A DNA stretch of 64,000 nt from Macrocystis pyrifera (GCA_031763025.1 JASSKH010000002.1:19658168-19722167), one strand, 5' to 3'. Numbered from the stretch's first letter, positions 1 through 10,379 are shown. Notes: a model not told the origin generated them from the sequence alone. Made by a program: numbers and translations.

Positions 1-371
1 CCCACGTTGACGGCAAGGTGGACATGCAAGAAGCACCCAATGCGGAACGCAAAGATGATTTCTTCCGCGAGAACGGCACCGGATCGCGCTGCATCGCCAC
101 CTTCCATCCCCTCTTTCTCCCGCTGCTGCGCTGCCCGTTGCTGCTGCTGCTGACCCTGGCTTACACATGACCGCTATTTTCTACCTGATAATACATAATT
201 CTTGATCACCAGAAATGCTCCATGCTTTTGGGCTTTGGTCTCTACTGAAAAAATGATGACGGCTGCTGTCAATTTTCTTCGTTGTGATTGGTAAAAAAAA
301 AACGAAATTCATATCTGCGCACAACGGTCAATGGACACTGATATTGCTGGTACCGGCTATGAAAAGGACCT
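1..371 (+). repeat. 3' part of coiled-coil coding repeat (second copy at 16933-17304)
   Basis: This stretch matches 16933-17304 almost base for base, with one 3-bp deletion and scattered substitutions. It holds the tail of the same reading frame, ending with a leucine-rich stretch and TGA at 168-170, followed by a shared 3' flank containing an A-tract and an ACGAAATTCAT motif. Similarity stops abruptly near 371 in this copy and 17304 in the other, which marks a repeat boundary or a later rearrangement. The start lies outside the window. Confidence 0.85.
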
Positions 372-394
372 CAGGCGCACCCCTCACTACGGTG

Positions 395-456
395 CACACA
401 TTATTTCAATATTTTTACTCACAATATTTGGTCCTATTTACTATGCCCCGCCGTAA
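395..456 (+). mobile_element. Right-end fragment of the TTACGGGGG TIR element family
   Basis: The sequence ACAATATTTGGTCCTATT followed by a G/C tract and CCGTAA matches the right ends of the elements at 9369-12789 and 32903-39743. No left end lies nearby and the flank is not TA, so this is a solo or truncated end. Confidence 0.6.
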
Positions 457-547
457 AATTAGTGTACCAGGCAGTATTTTTTAGAGTGTATGCTGCTTGT
501 ACCTGTACTGCATCTCCGTAGTAGTGGTAGTGGTGTAAAGTGACGGG

Positions 548-1378
548 CAGGACGACGATTCGTGCGAACTTCTGCCGTATTTCAAAAGCAACGCCCAGCC
601 ACGGTGCGCACTACAACAGCAGCAGCAGTACAACAGCAGTGTTCGTATAGTACGTGTGCGCAGTGTTCACCAGGTCGAGTAACCGAGTGATCGTGGTCTC
701 GTGTTCTTTTTTTTTTGCGGTGCTATAGGCTGGGAAGCCTACCCGGTCGTGGCGAGCAGTCAACAGTAGTCAATCCCGCACGAGCACGAAAATTTCCTCT
801 GCTGAATTTTCTCTGGGTTGAAAATCTCAATAATTTTGAAATCGCCCGTGTTTATTGTCAGCCTCACTCAGCAGCAGCAGATACAGCAGCAGCAATACAC
901 GTCCGCCGAGCTGTCGAGCGTCATACATGTTTCACCTGAGCCCTTTGACGTACACCACACACCTCACACCGAGCACGTACGTGAACACGAAACTGGCTCC
1001 CTCGGTCCGTCTACCTCTGCATACTGCTCCTACCTGGCCAATAGAAGCAGTAGTAGTAAATAGATGCCTTCAACCGTATATAATACGTAGCCTGTACATT
1101 TTACAAAATCATCAGTATAGTCGTCGTAGTATAGTATCAGGTAGTTTGTGGTGTGCATGGTGCTTCTACCTTTACTATTAATACAGTACATCTATCTGCG
1201 TAGTAGTTGTAGTGGTGTACATTACCAGTAACAGTATAGTAGTCATGCTCCCAACTCATGGTACCGCTTGCATGCTACGTCGCCGTTGTATCGAAGTTTT
1301 AGTATTATAGGAACAACAGTTGTTACTAGTATTAATAGTAGGTATTGCAGTGTAATATTTATTCATGCTGCATTTACC
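548..1378 (+). repeat. Dispersed repeat block P, copy 1 (copy 2 at 42523-43352)
   Basis: About 830 bp match 42523-43352 with high identity (roughly 93% by eye). The block has CAG-rich stretches and a run of short GTAGTAGT motifs. Frames at 818-1063 and 855-1181 are open in both copies, but the identity is spread evenly and the frames are rich in Q and S from CAG units. I do not call a gene. Confidence 0.85.
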
Positions 1379-1694
1379 CGCAAACATTGAAATGATCGCC
1401 GTGAGTAATCTGTTCTGGATCAATATCCACTTGCCGGTACCTGGTATACCCTCTTTTATATTTTTGTGATAGTATCCCACACGATTTCCACAAACAGCAG
1501 TATGTCGTCTGTTCCCCAAAATATGTGCGCTTCTCGTTAAAATGATGGGTAGATGCAGTTAGTTCTAAACAGGTGTGCAGGTGTTTCACACGAGTATTAT
1601 TTCGTTCCTGCGCCACTCCCCTGTTAATAGGCACCTCCCGGAGTGAAACCTTGGGCACAACACACTTACGAAAATATAGCACTCGTACTCTTTA
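1379..1694. other. Unassigned spacer
   Basis: I see no repeat partner in the window and no supported gene. A minus-strand frame at 1374-1682 is open but shows no family motif. Confidence 0.5.
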
Positions 1695-2000
1695 TATTAT
1701 ATTAGTTTGCACCAAATGGACTGTTTTGGTCCGGAATACTTCACTTTCCTCGTCCGGCCGCGGGTCTTCTCTCGCACTCTAGGCTGCGTGGCACACAGGG
1801 AGCCCGCGTGTACACGACGGCGCAAATGCGAGCCCCGGCCGCGGTCCGTGGCGCGTGCTCTGGGCCTCCGAAGTCGCGAATACTGGCAAATAACTACGGG
1901 ATTCATTCCGACATGCTAGAGGCAAGCAGGACAATGGAGACTCCACGAGTTTCAAGATTTTTGTCTGTGCTGCTTGCTGCTGCTAACACTAGATTTTCTA
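1695..2000 (+). repeat. Dispersed repeat block Q, copy 1 (others at 42003-42308 and, inverted, 17730-17970)
   Basis: About 300 bp containing CGTCCGGCCGCGGGTCTTCT and GGCGCGTGCTCTGGGCC match 42003-42308 closely and, in reverse complement, the region near 17730-17970 more distantly. The frame reading ...RSVARALG...RS...WQITTG is kept in the two close copies, so this may be a remnant of a coding exon. I do not recognise the protein. Confidence 0.8.
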
Positions 2001-2618
2001 ACTTGAGAAAATGACAAGTAGTTGAGACAAAACGTCTAAGCGGCTAACTTGTTCAATTCATAAATTACTTCCAAGTCTGATAGGCTCAATAGCTATGTAC
2101 TCAACAGCAACCGAACCTTTCATAAAATCGAACCAGTACAGCCGGAGGAACGGCAAAAACAATCACGGACGAAATACTGATAGTACCTGCAGTACCGGCA
2201 GTACAAAACCCCGTGATGCGTGAAGAGCACGGCGTAGCCACAGCAGCAGCAGTAGCGAATCCCGACTTAGTGCGAGCCGAAAGTAACCGCAGAGCAGTAT
2301 CCGCAGTAGTACAGAACCTCGAAATACTGCGAGTGCTCGCAGTATCTGCTGCAACAAACCCGAAATACTGCGAGTGCGCGAAGTACCTACAGTATTTTCT
2401 CGAGCATTGTTTACATTGTTTGCTTTGGTCTCAAGTACTGGGAGCAGCTGTGAAAGGTTGAAGCATGAACGCACGCCACACGTCAGCGCGCCCAAACTCC
2501 GTGGCCTTGCGTAAAAAACGCACAACTTGTATTGTATCATATGCATAAATATTAGGTCAGAAAAGGAAGGTGGATATACTGGTGCAAAATAAGGTCAAAA
2601 GTTGAAATAAAAAAAGGT
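2001..2618. other. Unassigned; short AGTA/CAG-rich motifs
   Basis: No supported gene. A 17-base motif, CGAAATACTGCGAGTGC, recurs at 2320 and 2361, and the first copy sits in a small palindrome (GCGAGTGCTCGC). Confidence 0.5.
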
Positions 2619-2680
2619 GACGATCGTGCGAGTCGAACCTCGGTAGCGAAAATATTACCAAGCGCAGTTTGTCATCATCG
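2619..2680 (-). tRNA. Possible degenerate tRNA-like sequence
   Basis: On the minus strand a B-box-like GGTTCGACTC lies in a 4-bp stem. The ends can form a six-of-seven-bp acceptor-like stem, and a run of seven T follows directly, like an RNA polymerase III stop. No convincing anticodon arm forms and the length is only about 62 nt, so it is at best a tRNA relic. Confidence 0.2.
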
Positions 2681-3755
2681 TTACAACAGTACTCATACAA
2701 CTGGTACATAGTGTTTTTTACGCAGTCTAAAACACATTGCAGGATATCTTAGAGTAGCTTGTACAGGTACGACTGCATGTACAGCGGTACTGCTGAAAAA
2801 TGCCATGTGATATGACACGACAGCAGAAGATACTCGTACTGCGACAAAGAAACGGGTACTGCTGCCCTTTCAGCTGGCTCTAGGATCTATCGGTCAGCAG
2901 TAGAAAACACACAGCAGCCAGTCACTGTAAGTAATTATTGTACGAATGCTGCCGTACACGATGCTTGTACGAACAATTTGTCGTACTGGACTCGACCAAC
3001 GTACACAATCCGGGAATGATCGGTACGGAGTAAAATATACCGGTCACACTGCAGCAGTAGGTACGTGCATAGACCAATGCCGATAACAACAACCAACACT
3101 GCCAAGTACTGAGAGTATAGCGCGGATGTGCCACATGCGCATAGTACGCTGCGTTCTGCTGCTGTTGGCGCACTGTGCTGAGCACAGCGAGAGCAGTGAA
3201 AAATGTTGGATCACACACAGCAACACGCAGAAGAAACAGCAGGAAGAGAAGTGATGATACAAATCCGTCAGCTTGGGTATGTACGTATGGAAAAAAAATG
3301 GTACCTAGTGAGGCAGACGGTGGAATACGGACGGCAGGCTCCGATAAACACAACCAGCCACAGCAATACTGCGCATAATAATGTGTCGCACACACACGGC
3401 GTGTGGGCGGCAGCGTCGTAATGATGGGATATGTGCATATTGTCTGTTGTGTACCTAGTAGATGTCCGGACGGTGTACTCACAGCTCAGACCACATTAAT
3501 TACTACACCGGTACGTACGTACAAAAGAAGGCCTCTCGTACTGAAACCAGGGAAACCGTCTTATCTACCCCCGCCGGCGAAAAAAAAATGAGCGCCCGCC
3601 ACGCGCTGTAGAGTGCACGGATCGCGCCCGGACCTCGACATGTGTGTCCGGCCGAGCTTCCCGTGTCGACTACTTAGCGTTTTTCCCAAAAGCGCTCGTA
3701 CAAAGAGACATGCTCGGAAAAGCACGAAAATTTCACAAGCATAACTGTTAATATT
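2681..3755. other. Unassigned intergenic DNA
   Basis: A minus-strand frame at 2922-3482 is open for 186 codons but shows no motif, no repeat partner and unusual composition (many Y, C, T, S). I see nothing that supports a gene. Confidence 0.4.
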
Positions 3756-4195
3756 AATACAAGTCTTTCCTTAGGAGTTGGAGTAAGATGGAGTCGTTTC
3801 TGGCACCATTGCGACTTCGTTTGGTCGGCTTTGGGCTATTCCGCCAATTATTGCAATTCTTTGCTGCAATTAGGGTAATAGCCTAAAGAAAGCCAACCAC
3901 ACGAAGTTGTGTGTGCGTTAAAAACGAACATGTTATCTTGACAGCTATAATGTAATCGATCGGCGGGTGACGCAAGAGTAAGGATTAAACGCGCCGAACA
4001 ACAGGGTTATATCAGGTACTATCTATGAGTCCGCGGCAAGGGTTGAGTGGTGCATGGCAGGGGGATGACATACTACGTACAGGCTATTGATTCAGGAGAG
4101 TTCGGTACGGGGGGAAGGCAGCAATACCCGCAACAACGACGGGTATGGAAATGTCGTACAGTTGTCGGGCGGCCGCGATTTCGATAGTAGAGTTC
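3756..4195 (-). mobile_element. Diverged, truncated outer end of the OTU-bearing DNA element
   Basis: This piece aligns with the outer end of the left arm (4931-5360). It has the same CTTTCCTTxGGAGTxGG start, the same GGCTTTGGGCTATT hairpin (about 3828-3905), the shared GGTGACGCAAGAGTAAG, and then on the minus strand the end of the OTU-like frame with IEIAARQLYDIS and VVVAG. It is clearly older than the two arms of the large inverted repeat and lacks the rest of the element. Confidence 0.75.
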
Positions 4196-4673
4196 ACTTC
4201 GGAGTCATCGAGCTACAACAATATCGACGGTGACGCAAGGAATAAATAAAGGCCCAAATCATATGACTGAATACTTGTGTATGTATCTGTATATTTGTAC
4301 TTGGTTCGTGTAAAGACACGGTTTACATTAATTATTACTATGAAAATAGGTACGCGGAAGTATGCCAGCGCGGGGCCTGTATAGTAACGCACAAAAAACA
4401 AGTATTACCAAAAAATAACAGGGCCACTACCCACATGCACGAAGAAAGCATTCACCCACGCACGAACCGACCAACCCACCCACCAACACACCCACTCACG
4501 AATCATCGACCTCACCAATAGACTCACCTATCTACAACGCTCTGCCCAAGTACTGCTGTACGATGAAAGACGTGATGCTCTAACCCATACAGTTGCTGTA
4601 ACCAAAACGAAAAAAAATAGCACTAAAACACATATACCAAGGGTAACAACTACCTCAACATAAAAACGCAATG
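4196..4673. other. Unassigned; CA-rich simple sequence
   Basis: No gene is supported. At 4436-4530 there is a CA/CCA-rich stretch made of CACCCAC-like units. Confidence 0.5.
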
Positions 4674-4765
4674 AACGCAGGTGAGATTCGAACTCACGTT
4701 TCCGCGCTCGTCATTCGAGCGCCGTACCGCGGAATTACCACGCACACGAAAGCACCCTCTGCGTT
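4674..4765 (-). tRNA. tRNA-like gene or tRNA-derived sequence, anticodon unclear
   Basis: On the minus strand the ends pair as a perfect 7-bp acceptor stem (AACGCAG with CTGCGTT). Next to the 3' strand is a perfect T arm, GTGAG-TTCGAAT-CTCAC, placed as in a true tRNA. A strong hairpin at 4704-4722 sits where the anticodon arm should be, but its loop lacks the usual U33, and the D side is about 12 nt too long. A T-run lies about 60 nt downstream. At 92 nt it could be a divergent tRNA, a tRNA with a small insertion, or a tRNA-derived repeat head. tRNAscan-SE would decide. Confidence 0.4.
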
Positions 4766-4970
4766 TTGGGTTTTAGGTTCATTATTTTACGATTTTGATT
4801 TTTTGGAACTTTTCATCTTGGCTTTAGAGTAGGAGCGGCCATCTCGCTCAGTTCTGGTGTTTTTCGATTATGACCCGAGATTTGGGGATCCAACTTCTGA
4901 CTTTTGCTAGGCTTGAAAAAACAAATATATAGGTATACAAGGCTTTCCTTCGGAGTGGGCATTCCGTCGT

Positions 4971-5089
4971 TTCTTGTACAAATACATTTAGTTTGGTTGG
5001 CTTTGGGCTATGACGCCAATTGCAGTTATATGTTGTAATTGGAGTAATAGCCCAAAGACAACCAAACTAAATGTATTTGTGCAAGAAAC
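4971..5089. repeat. Long hairpin in the outer end of the element
   Basis: Two arms of about 44 bp, beginning TTTCTTGTACAAATACATTT and ending with its reverse complement, flank a short loop that contains CCAATTGCAGTTATATG. The core GGTTGGCTTTGGGCTAT is shared with hairpins at about 3828-3905 and 12484-12705. Confidence 0.85.
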
Positions 5090-5199
5090 GGTGAAGGCCG
5101 TAATAATCGCGTTTATTTATGAATGTAATGTGAAACGTAAGATCGGGTGACGCAAGAGTAAGAATGACATTCGTCTAATAAAAAGAATAAGATATTTCA

Positions 5200-5556
5200 T
5201 CAGTGCGGGGAGAGAGTAGAGTAGTGCATGGCATGTGGATGATACACAACATACAGGCTGTTGTCTAAAGGAAGGTTTGGGACAGGAGGGAAAGCAGCAG
5301 TGCCGGCAACGACAACGGTTATGGAAATGTTGTATAGTCGCTGGGCGGCCGCGATTTCGATGTAGCCAGCATAGGAGTTTGGATGAGACATGATATGTAA
5401 ATAGTCTTCCAGGCTGCTGTAGTAACGAGGCGGGAGGCCCAGAATGTGGATGTGTTCGCTGTTGAACCCGTTGGATATGTGTAGGAAAAAATAATCGTGA
5501 TTTTGGGAAATGTGGGAAACAATTCGTTGCCTTTCGTTCGTCCTGGATGGCGACAA
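5200..5556 (-). CDS. OTU-like cysteine protease, C-terminal part
   Basis: The 118-residue frame contains, in order, RIVSHISQNHDYF, HILGLPPRYYSSLEDYLHIM, an AGYIEIAAAQRLYNISITVV segment and the ending VVYHPHAMHYSTLSPH. This matches the second half of OTU domains: the helix before GG/AG-x-x-EI-x-AxA, a beta strand with I-x-V, and the final HY that supplies the catalytic histidine. OTU proteases cleave ubiquitin-like conjugates or polyproteins. The N-terminal half with the catalytic cysteine is not in this frame, and the first codon read here (TTG) is arbitrary. Upstream the frame is closed by a stop in this copy. Family call is by motif only. Confidence 0.6.
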   Translation of the reverse strand: MSPSRTNERQRIVSHISQNHDYFFLHISNGFNSEHIHILGLPPRYYSSLEDYLHIMSHPNSYAGYIEIAAAQRLYNISITVVVAGTAAFPPVPNLPLDNSLYVVYHPHAMHYSTLSPH

Positions 5557-5716
5557 TCTGCTCGGCGTACTGCTTCGGAATTCCGCGAAGCCCTAGAGCA
5601 GGCGAAATGGAAGGGAGTCTTCTTGCGCCTGATGATGATGTCTCCGTCTTTGATGGTGGATTCCGTCAGGCGGCAGTTTTAGCACTTGCCACTGACCTGG
5701 TCGAAGTAAACATAGG
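5536..5716 (-). pseudogene. Zinc-knuckle exon remnant upstream of the OTU-like part (left copy)
   Basis: The minus strand encodes a remnant of the right-copy exon: C-x-x-C, then RLTESTIKDGD, then a lysine/arginine-rich turn and PFHFAC. This C2HC pattern resembles LIM- or PARP-like zinc modules. In this copy a stop replaces the tyrosine codon between the first two cysteines. The right copy at 11877-11990 is open over the knuckle. Confidence 0.45.
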
Positions 5717-5744
5717 GTGCGCGGGGCGGGAGTGGCGCAGGGAA

Positions 5745-5776
5745 TGGCGGGGGAGGGGGAAGAGGGGGGGGGGGGC
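5745..5776 (+). repeat. Polypurine tract
   Basis: A G-rich tract ending in a run of about twelve G is mirrored by the C tract at 11797-11825 in the right copy. On the coding strand it would be a strong polypyrimidine tract just before the proposed 3' splice site. Confidence 0.7.
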
Positions 5777-5819
5777 AGAGTTCGTTATTTGTACTGCTCT
5801 ACAGCGGCACAACAGCAGT

Positions 5820-6849
5820 ACGTAATCGCTTGCTATACGACGGCAGCAGAAGCAGCAGAAGCAGCAAGTAAGTGCGTAAAACGCAGTAGGAAAACGGCCG
5901 AAATATTTTTTTTACGTACCAAAATGACCATTTGGGTGCAAAAACGACCAAGAAAAACAGTCATCCGAATACATACGAACAATCAGTGGATATTGAGGCA
6001 GCATTAGTAGTATTAGCAGCAGCAGCAGCAGCAACGGCTTCGAGCAGTGGTTGCGGCAGCATTAGCAACATTAGCAGCAGCAGAACCAGCAGTGAATCGC
6101 CGCAGCGTTGGCAGCAGTAGCGGCATAGCAACAATATGAAAAAAAGAAGAAAAAAAAGATGTACCCTGGTATGCCACGACCGCAAAAACTACGTAATTTC
6201 ATTGGCGGAACAAAAATATGTACACACAATTGACCAGCATGATGTACGGCAACAACGCAGCAGCACCACAGCAGCAACATAGCGAAGTGAAAAGAACGAA
6301 GCCCAAAAAGAGAAAAAACAGTACGTACGCAAAATGCAGCAGCAAAATGACCAAAATATTTTTTTCACGTACCAAAACGACCATTTAGGTACAAAAACGA
6401 TCAAGAAAAACACTAATCCGAGTACATACGAACATTCAGTGAATATTGCGGCAGCCTTAGCATTAGCAGCAGCAGCAGCAGCAGCAGAAGCAGCAACGGG
6501 TCGCCGCAACGTTGGCTGCAGCAGCAGCAGTATAGCAACGATATGAAAAGAAGGAAGAAAAAAACTATGTACCCTGGTCTGCCGCAATCGCAAAATCTAC
6601 GGAATTTCATTGACGATACAGAAATATGTACACACATAAGTGTACGTCCGGTATAATGTACGGCAACAACGCAGCAGCAGCACAAAAAAAATCATTGACG
6701 ATACAGAAATATGTACGCACGCGCAAGTGTAATACGTAGTAGACACACAAATCATGTCCAGCATAATGTACGGCAACAACGCAGCAGCGCCACAAAACGA
6801 CCAAGAAACACAATTATCCGAGTACGTACGAATATTCAGTGAATATTGC

Positions 6850-6907
<58 letters not shown>

Positions 6908-6910
6908 GAA
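5820..6910 (-). repeat. CAG/CTG arrays in a higher-order tandem repeat (left copy)
   Basis: Units of roughly 400-450 bp recur. Each has a GACCATTTxGGTACAAAAACG segment, a CAG array, CGCCGCAACGTTGGC, then a GTACCCTGGTxTGCCxC segment (6162, 6569 and partial copies after 6620). The last array (6851-6906) is a nearly pure run of about 18 CAG. The arrays lie in the proposed intron between the zinc-finger-like exon and the OTU exon. Long frames through them (poly-A, poly-L, poly-S, poly-Q) exist in all phases and are not evidence of protein. Confidence 0.85.
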
Positions 6911-7264
6911 AACGAGCAAAAGGAGTACGTAGGGTCACCAAAACATGAACACAAAGAAATCGTGTGCACCAAAAATGCACCACAGTAGCAGCAGCACTCA
7001 CGTCGTTCGGTGCAGCAGTGACGGTGACAGCTGAATCCTCCGTTCCTTCGTTCACGTTCCGCAAACAGTTGTGCACGTGCGCGTTCGCGCGCACTGCTGT
7101 GTAAGAGGAGCCGACGCAACGCACGAAGGGGAAAGAACGAGCATGGATGAGTCCAAAAAAAAATAAACGCCTTGAGGTACGTTTGTATGCAAAAAGGCAA
7201 TTGAACACCCCAAACAAAAGTACTGGCAACAGACAGCATGCAACAATAGACCTAAGACACTCAC

Positions 7265-7640
7265 CACCGTCAGCAGTCTCGAGGGAGTACGAGACAGTCC
7301 TTTCCTTGATCGGGCGAGCACAGAACTCGCAGTTGGTTGCCCAGTACAGGATGATCCCGCCACCTGCGCACGTGAGATCCTTGCAGGTGGCGAAGACCAC
7401 GTTTTTGCCACGAGGCGCGGGGTTGTTGACCAAGTAAGTGCTGGTCCGTGCACCGGTCGCAAACAACAGCCGGCACGAGGTCGGTCTTTGTCGTTGCCGC
7501 TCTCTTGCCAGAGGGCGAGGACCACGCGCCTCTCGACGAGGGGGAAGTGAGCTTAGGGGGCGTGAAGAAGGGAGAGGCGGGGGTTGCAGCACCAGCAGGT
7601 TCGCCACCGACAGCAGCAGCTTGGCCGCCGACAGCCGCAC
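7265..7640 (-). CDS. Candidate zinc-finger-like first exon (left copy)
   Basis: The minus-strand frame holds ATCKDLTCAGGG and then CEFCARPIKERTVSYSLE, a C-x4-C and C-x2-C arrangement that looks zinc-binding. It ends at G|GTGAGT, a consensus 5' splice donor, at 7259-7264. The right copy (9680-10021) keeps the donor and most of the sequence, although the reading frame around the second CxxC is shifted there. Reading on past the donor gives ETADGGECLRSI, which resembles the catalytic-cysteine motif of OTU proteases, so an unspliced reading is also possible. I do not recognise the host gene it came from. Confidence 0.4.
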
Positions 7641-7865
7641 CTATGCCGTTCGTCGAAGGCGAGACGCCTCTTTTAGGCGCCGTGCGAAGAGCTGTCTATT
7701 GGTTGGCAGTTTGCGAAGAAGAAACGTTGTTTGGCTGTTGGGCTGTTTCAAAGAAGAAGGGCTGTTTGCGAAGAGCTGTCTACCAGTTGGTCTGTCTGCC
7801 AAGAGCTAGCAAGTGACACCGACCCCAAATATCGTAAAAATAGTTGTATTTATATATTTTGATTT

Positions 7866-9368
7866 TGGGGTGGAAAAATTGTCTTGGAGTTAGTGTGCAA
7901 ATATTGTCTTCAAATTAGTGTGGATTGGTTTACTACATTCCAGTGTCTGGGAGATCCACCCCCGCTCCCGGGAGAGCGCCTCTCCGCGCCCCCCGATCGC
8001 CGAATTCATCATTGACGTCCGTTCTTTCGTCGGGGTCACCGAGGGCGTTGTTACAGGCTGCCCACAGCAACAACAGCAAAGCAGCAGGGTAGATAATGTC
8101 GTAAACTACAATCAAAAACACTCCAAACGTATTCGCCGAATTGGAGCCAGAACGTATACGTATATCATACACACGGCAGTCTGCGAAGAAGCCTGCCAAA
8201 CAAATATGTCAGGAGACATGTCAAGCAAGGCAAAACGTGCCCTGTCAAACGCCCGAGGGTTCCACACTAAGACCTAGTAGTTTGGTGTCAGTCAAGGCAC
8301 GTCAAGACAAAGTCGTTGTCTGTCAACGGGTGAAGTGCTGTCTCCTGGCATCTTTGCTACGGAGAGCTAAAACAGCAATCAGTGCGTGACGATGAGAGCA
8401 AAAAACAAACCAAACCGAAAGCAAGGAACATATAGAAAAGTACATATTATTCTGGCCACTCTCGCACGGCCAAGCATTGGTAACAAATAATACGTAACGT
8501 ATGTTATATCGTAAAGATAAAACACAAAAACACACAATCTGTAGATTCGAGTCAGTAGAGGTTTCCGAGGAGATTGTCTGGGCGTTAGCGGCAAGCCCCC
8601 AGCAACAGCAGTTAGCACCGCCCACAGCAGCAGCAGCAGCGGCACCACACAGAGCAGAGCAGGACCTGTCCCCTTCCTGTGATGCTCTGTCTTCCGTTGT
8701 CCCAACGCCGTGTTACGAAAAGCACGATGTGGCTGTGCTTGGTGCATAGTATGTTTCAGTGGTGACGGAATACGCGCAAAAACACCCGAACACTAAAACA
8801 AAAAACAAAAAGAACTGGAAAGAAAGCAGAGCTAAAGACACACCAGTACAGCAGCAGCAGCAGCTGGAGGCAGAGCAGAGGAGGACCTTAAACTATGAAC
8901 TCCACTTTCTCCCGTACTCTTGCTTTCCTGAAACATACAGCAGTATTATGGTGTTTCGCTTTGTCCGCATGTCGTGTTTCAAAAAGAACCTGAGTTTGTT
9001 CTATTTATTCAGGGAAGATAATTTTTGTAGTCCGTACGTTTGTTTGCTGTCACAGTTATTAAGACACAGCTATCCATGTTGACGGAATGCGGGCAAATCA
9101 TGACATCGCTGACGCAGTACATACGGGCTAGTCGTGCCTTGCGCACGTCACCTCGCGTGCTGGCGCCAAAGCCCGCCTGCTGTAGGCTATTCGTGCTGTG
9201 CATCGTCGCCTGCTGTCAGCTGCTCCCGCTAAAAGCCAGCCTGCTTGGGCTTGTCGTACCGACCGCCTGGTACGAACCGAAGAGCGCTATTAATAGCAAG
9301 TAACACCGACCTGAATCCTGAAAAATTAGGTGTATGTATATACATACATACGAGTACATATATGTCTA
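7866..9368. other. Spacer between the two inverted copies
   Basis: About 1.5 kb separates the arms. It contains one MITE copy (8202-8355) and short CAG runs at 8071, 8621 and 8851. The phrase AGCAAGTxACACCGACC occurs at both edges in direct orientation (7807 and 9295). No gene is supported. Confidence 0.6.
8202..8355 (+). mobile_element. MITE-like element M1, copy 1
   Basis: The ends are near-perfect inverted repeats: AAATATGTCAGGAGACA at 8202 and TGTCTCCTGGCATCTTT at 8339. The interior includes AACCTAGTAGTTTGGTGTCA-like sequence and matches 22148-22302 in reverse complement. There is no coding capacity. A target duplication is not clear. Confidence 0.75.
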
Positions 9369-9679
9369 TTACGGGGGTCCATAGTAAATAGGACCTACGG
9401 CACAGACAAAAATCTATATAAATACAACTATAATTACGATTTTTGAGGTCGTTGTCACTTGCTAGCTCTTCGCAGACAGACCGACTGATAGACAGCTCTT
9501 CGCAAACAACCCTTCTTCTTTGAAACAGCCGAACAGCCAAACAGCCAAACAACCTTTCTTCTTTCTTCTTCGCAAACTGCAACCAATAGACAGCTCTTCG
9601 CACAACGCCTAGAAGAGGCGTCTCGCCTTCGACGAACGGCATCTAGATGCAGCTGTAGGCGGCCAAGCTGCTGCTGTCG

Positions 9680-10021
9680 GTGGCGAACCTGCTGGTGCTG
9701 CAACCCCCGCCTCTCCCTTCTCCACGCCCCCTAAGCTCACCCCCCCCCCGTCGAGAGGCGCGTGGTCCTCGCCCTCTGGCAAGAGAGCGGCAACGACAAA
9801 GACCGACCTGGTGCCGGCTGTTGTTCGCGACCGGTGCACGGACCAGCACTTACTTACTTGCCCAAGAACTCCGCGCCTGGTGGCAAAAACGTGGCCTTCG
9901 CCACCTGCGAGGATCTCATGTGCGATGGTGGCGGGATCATCCTGTATTGGGCAATGCGAGTTCTGTGCTCGCCCGATCAAGGAAGGGACTGTCTCGTACT
10001 CCCTCGAGACTGCTGACAGTG
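9680..10021 (+). pseudogene. Candidate zinc-finger-like first exon (right copy)
   Basis: This is the mirror of 7265-7640. The proline/arginine-rich start and the TATGARTSTYL segment are kept, then the frame carrying the cysteines changes phase relative to the left copy. It ends at G|GTGAGT (10022-10027), the same splice donor. Together the two copies support a conserved exon boundary, but this copy probably no longer codes in one frame. Confidence 0.4.
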
Positions 10022-10379
10022 GTGAGTGTCTTGGGTCTATTGTTGAATGCTGTCTGTTGCCAGTACGTTTTTTTGGGGGTTTTCAATTGCCTTTTTGCAT
10101 ACAAACCTACGTCAAAGCGTTTATTATTTTTTGGACTCATCCATGCTCGTTCTTTCCCCTTCGTGCGTTGCGTCGGCTCCTCTTACACAGTGCACGCGAA
10201 CGCGCACATGCACAACTGTTTGCGGGACGTGAACGAAGGAACGGAGGATTCAGCTGTCGCCGTCGCCGCTGCACCGAGCGATGTGAGTGCTGCTGCTACT
10301 GTGGTGCATTTTCGGTGCACACGATTTCTGTGTGTACATGTTTTGGTGACCCTACGTACCCCCTTTGCTCGTTTTCGGC

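Larger units (their letters stand above)
4931..7865 (-). mobile_element. OTU-bearing DNA element, left copy (left arm of giant inverted repeat)
   Basis: This copy reads on the minus strand and mirrors 9405-12740. From its outer end it has CAAGGCTTTCCTT, a 44-bp-arm hairpin (4971-5089), the OTU-like frame, a zinc-knuckle exon remnant, a C/G tract, CAG arrays and a zinc-finger-like exon. Similarity to the right copy ends near 7865 inside and 4931 outside. The 27-bp terminal repeats seen on the right copy are absent here, so both ends look truncated or altered. No transposase is visible. Confidence 0.8.

Noticed and set aside
2619-2680. Functional tRNA gene
   Set aside because: Too short, no anticodon arm and only a partial acceptor stem; kept as a low-confidence relic.
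2922-3482. 186-codon minus-strand ORF
   Set aside because: No motif, no partner copy and odd composition; length alone is not enough in DNA with few stops.
6597-7640. 347-codon minus-strand ORF as a single protein
   Set aside because: Its C-terminal half is poly-leucine and poly-alanine translation of CAG/CTG arrays, open in all phases. Only the cysteine-rich start is considered, as an exon ending at GTGAGT.
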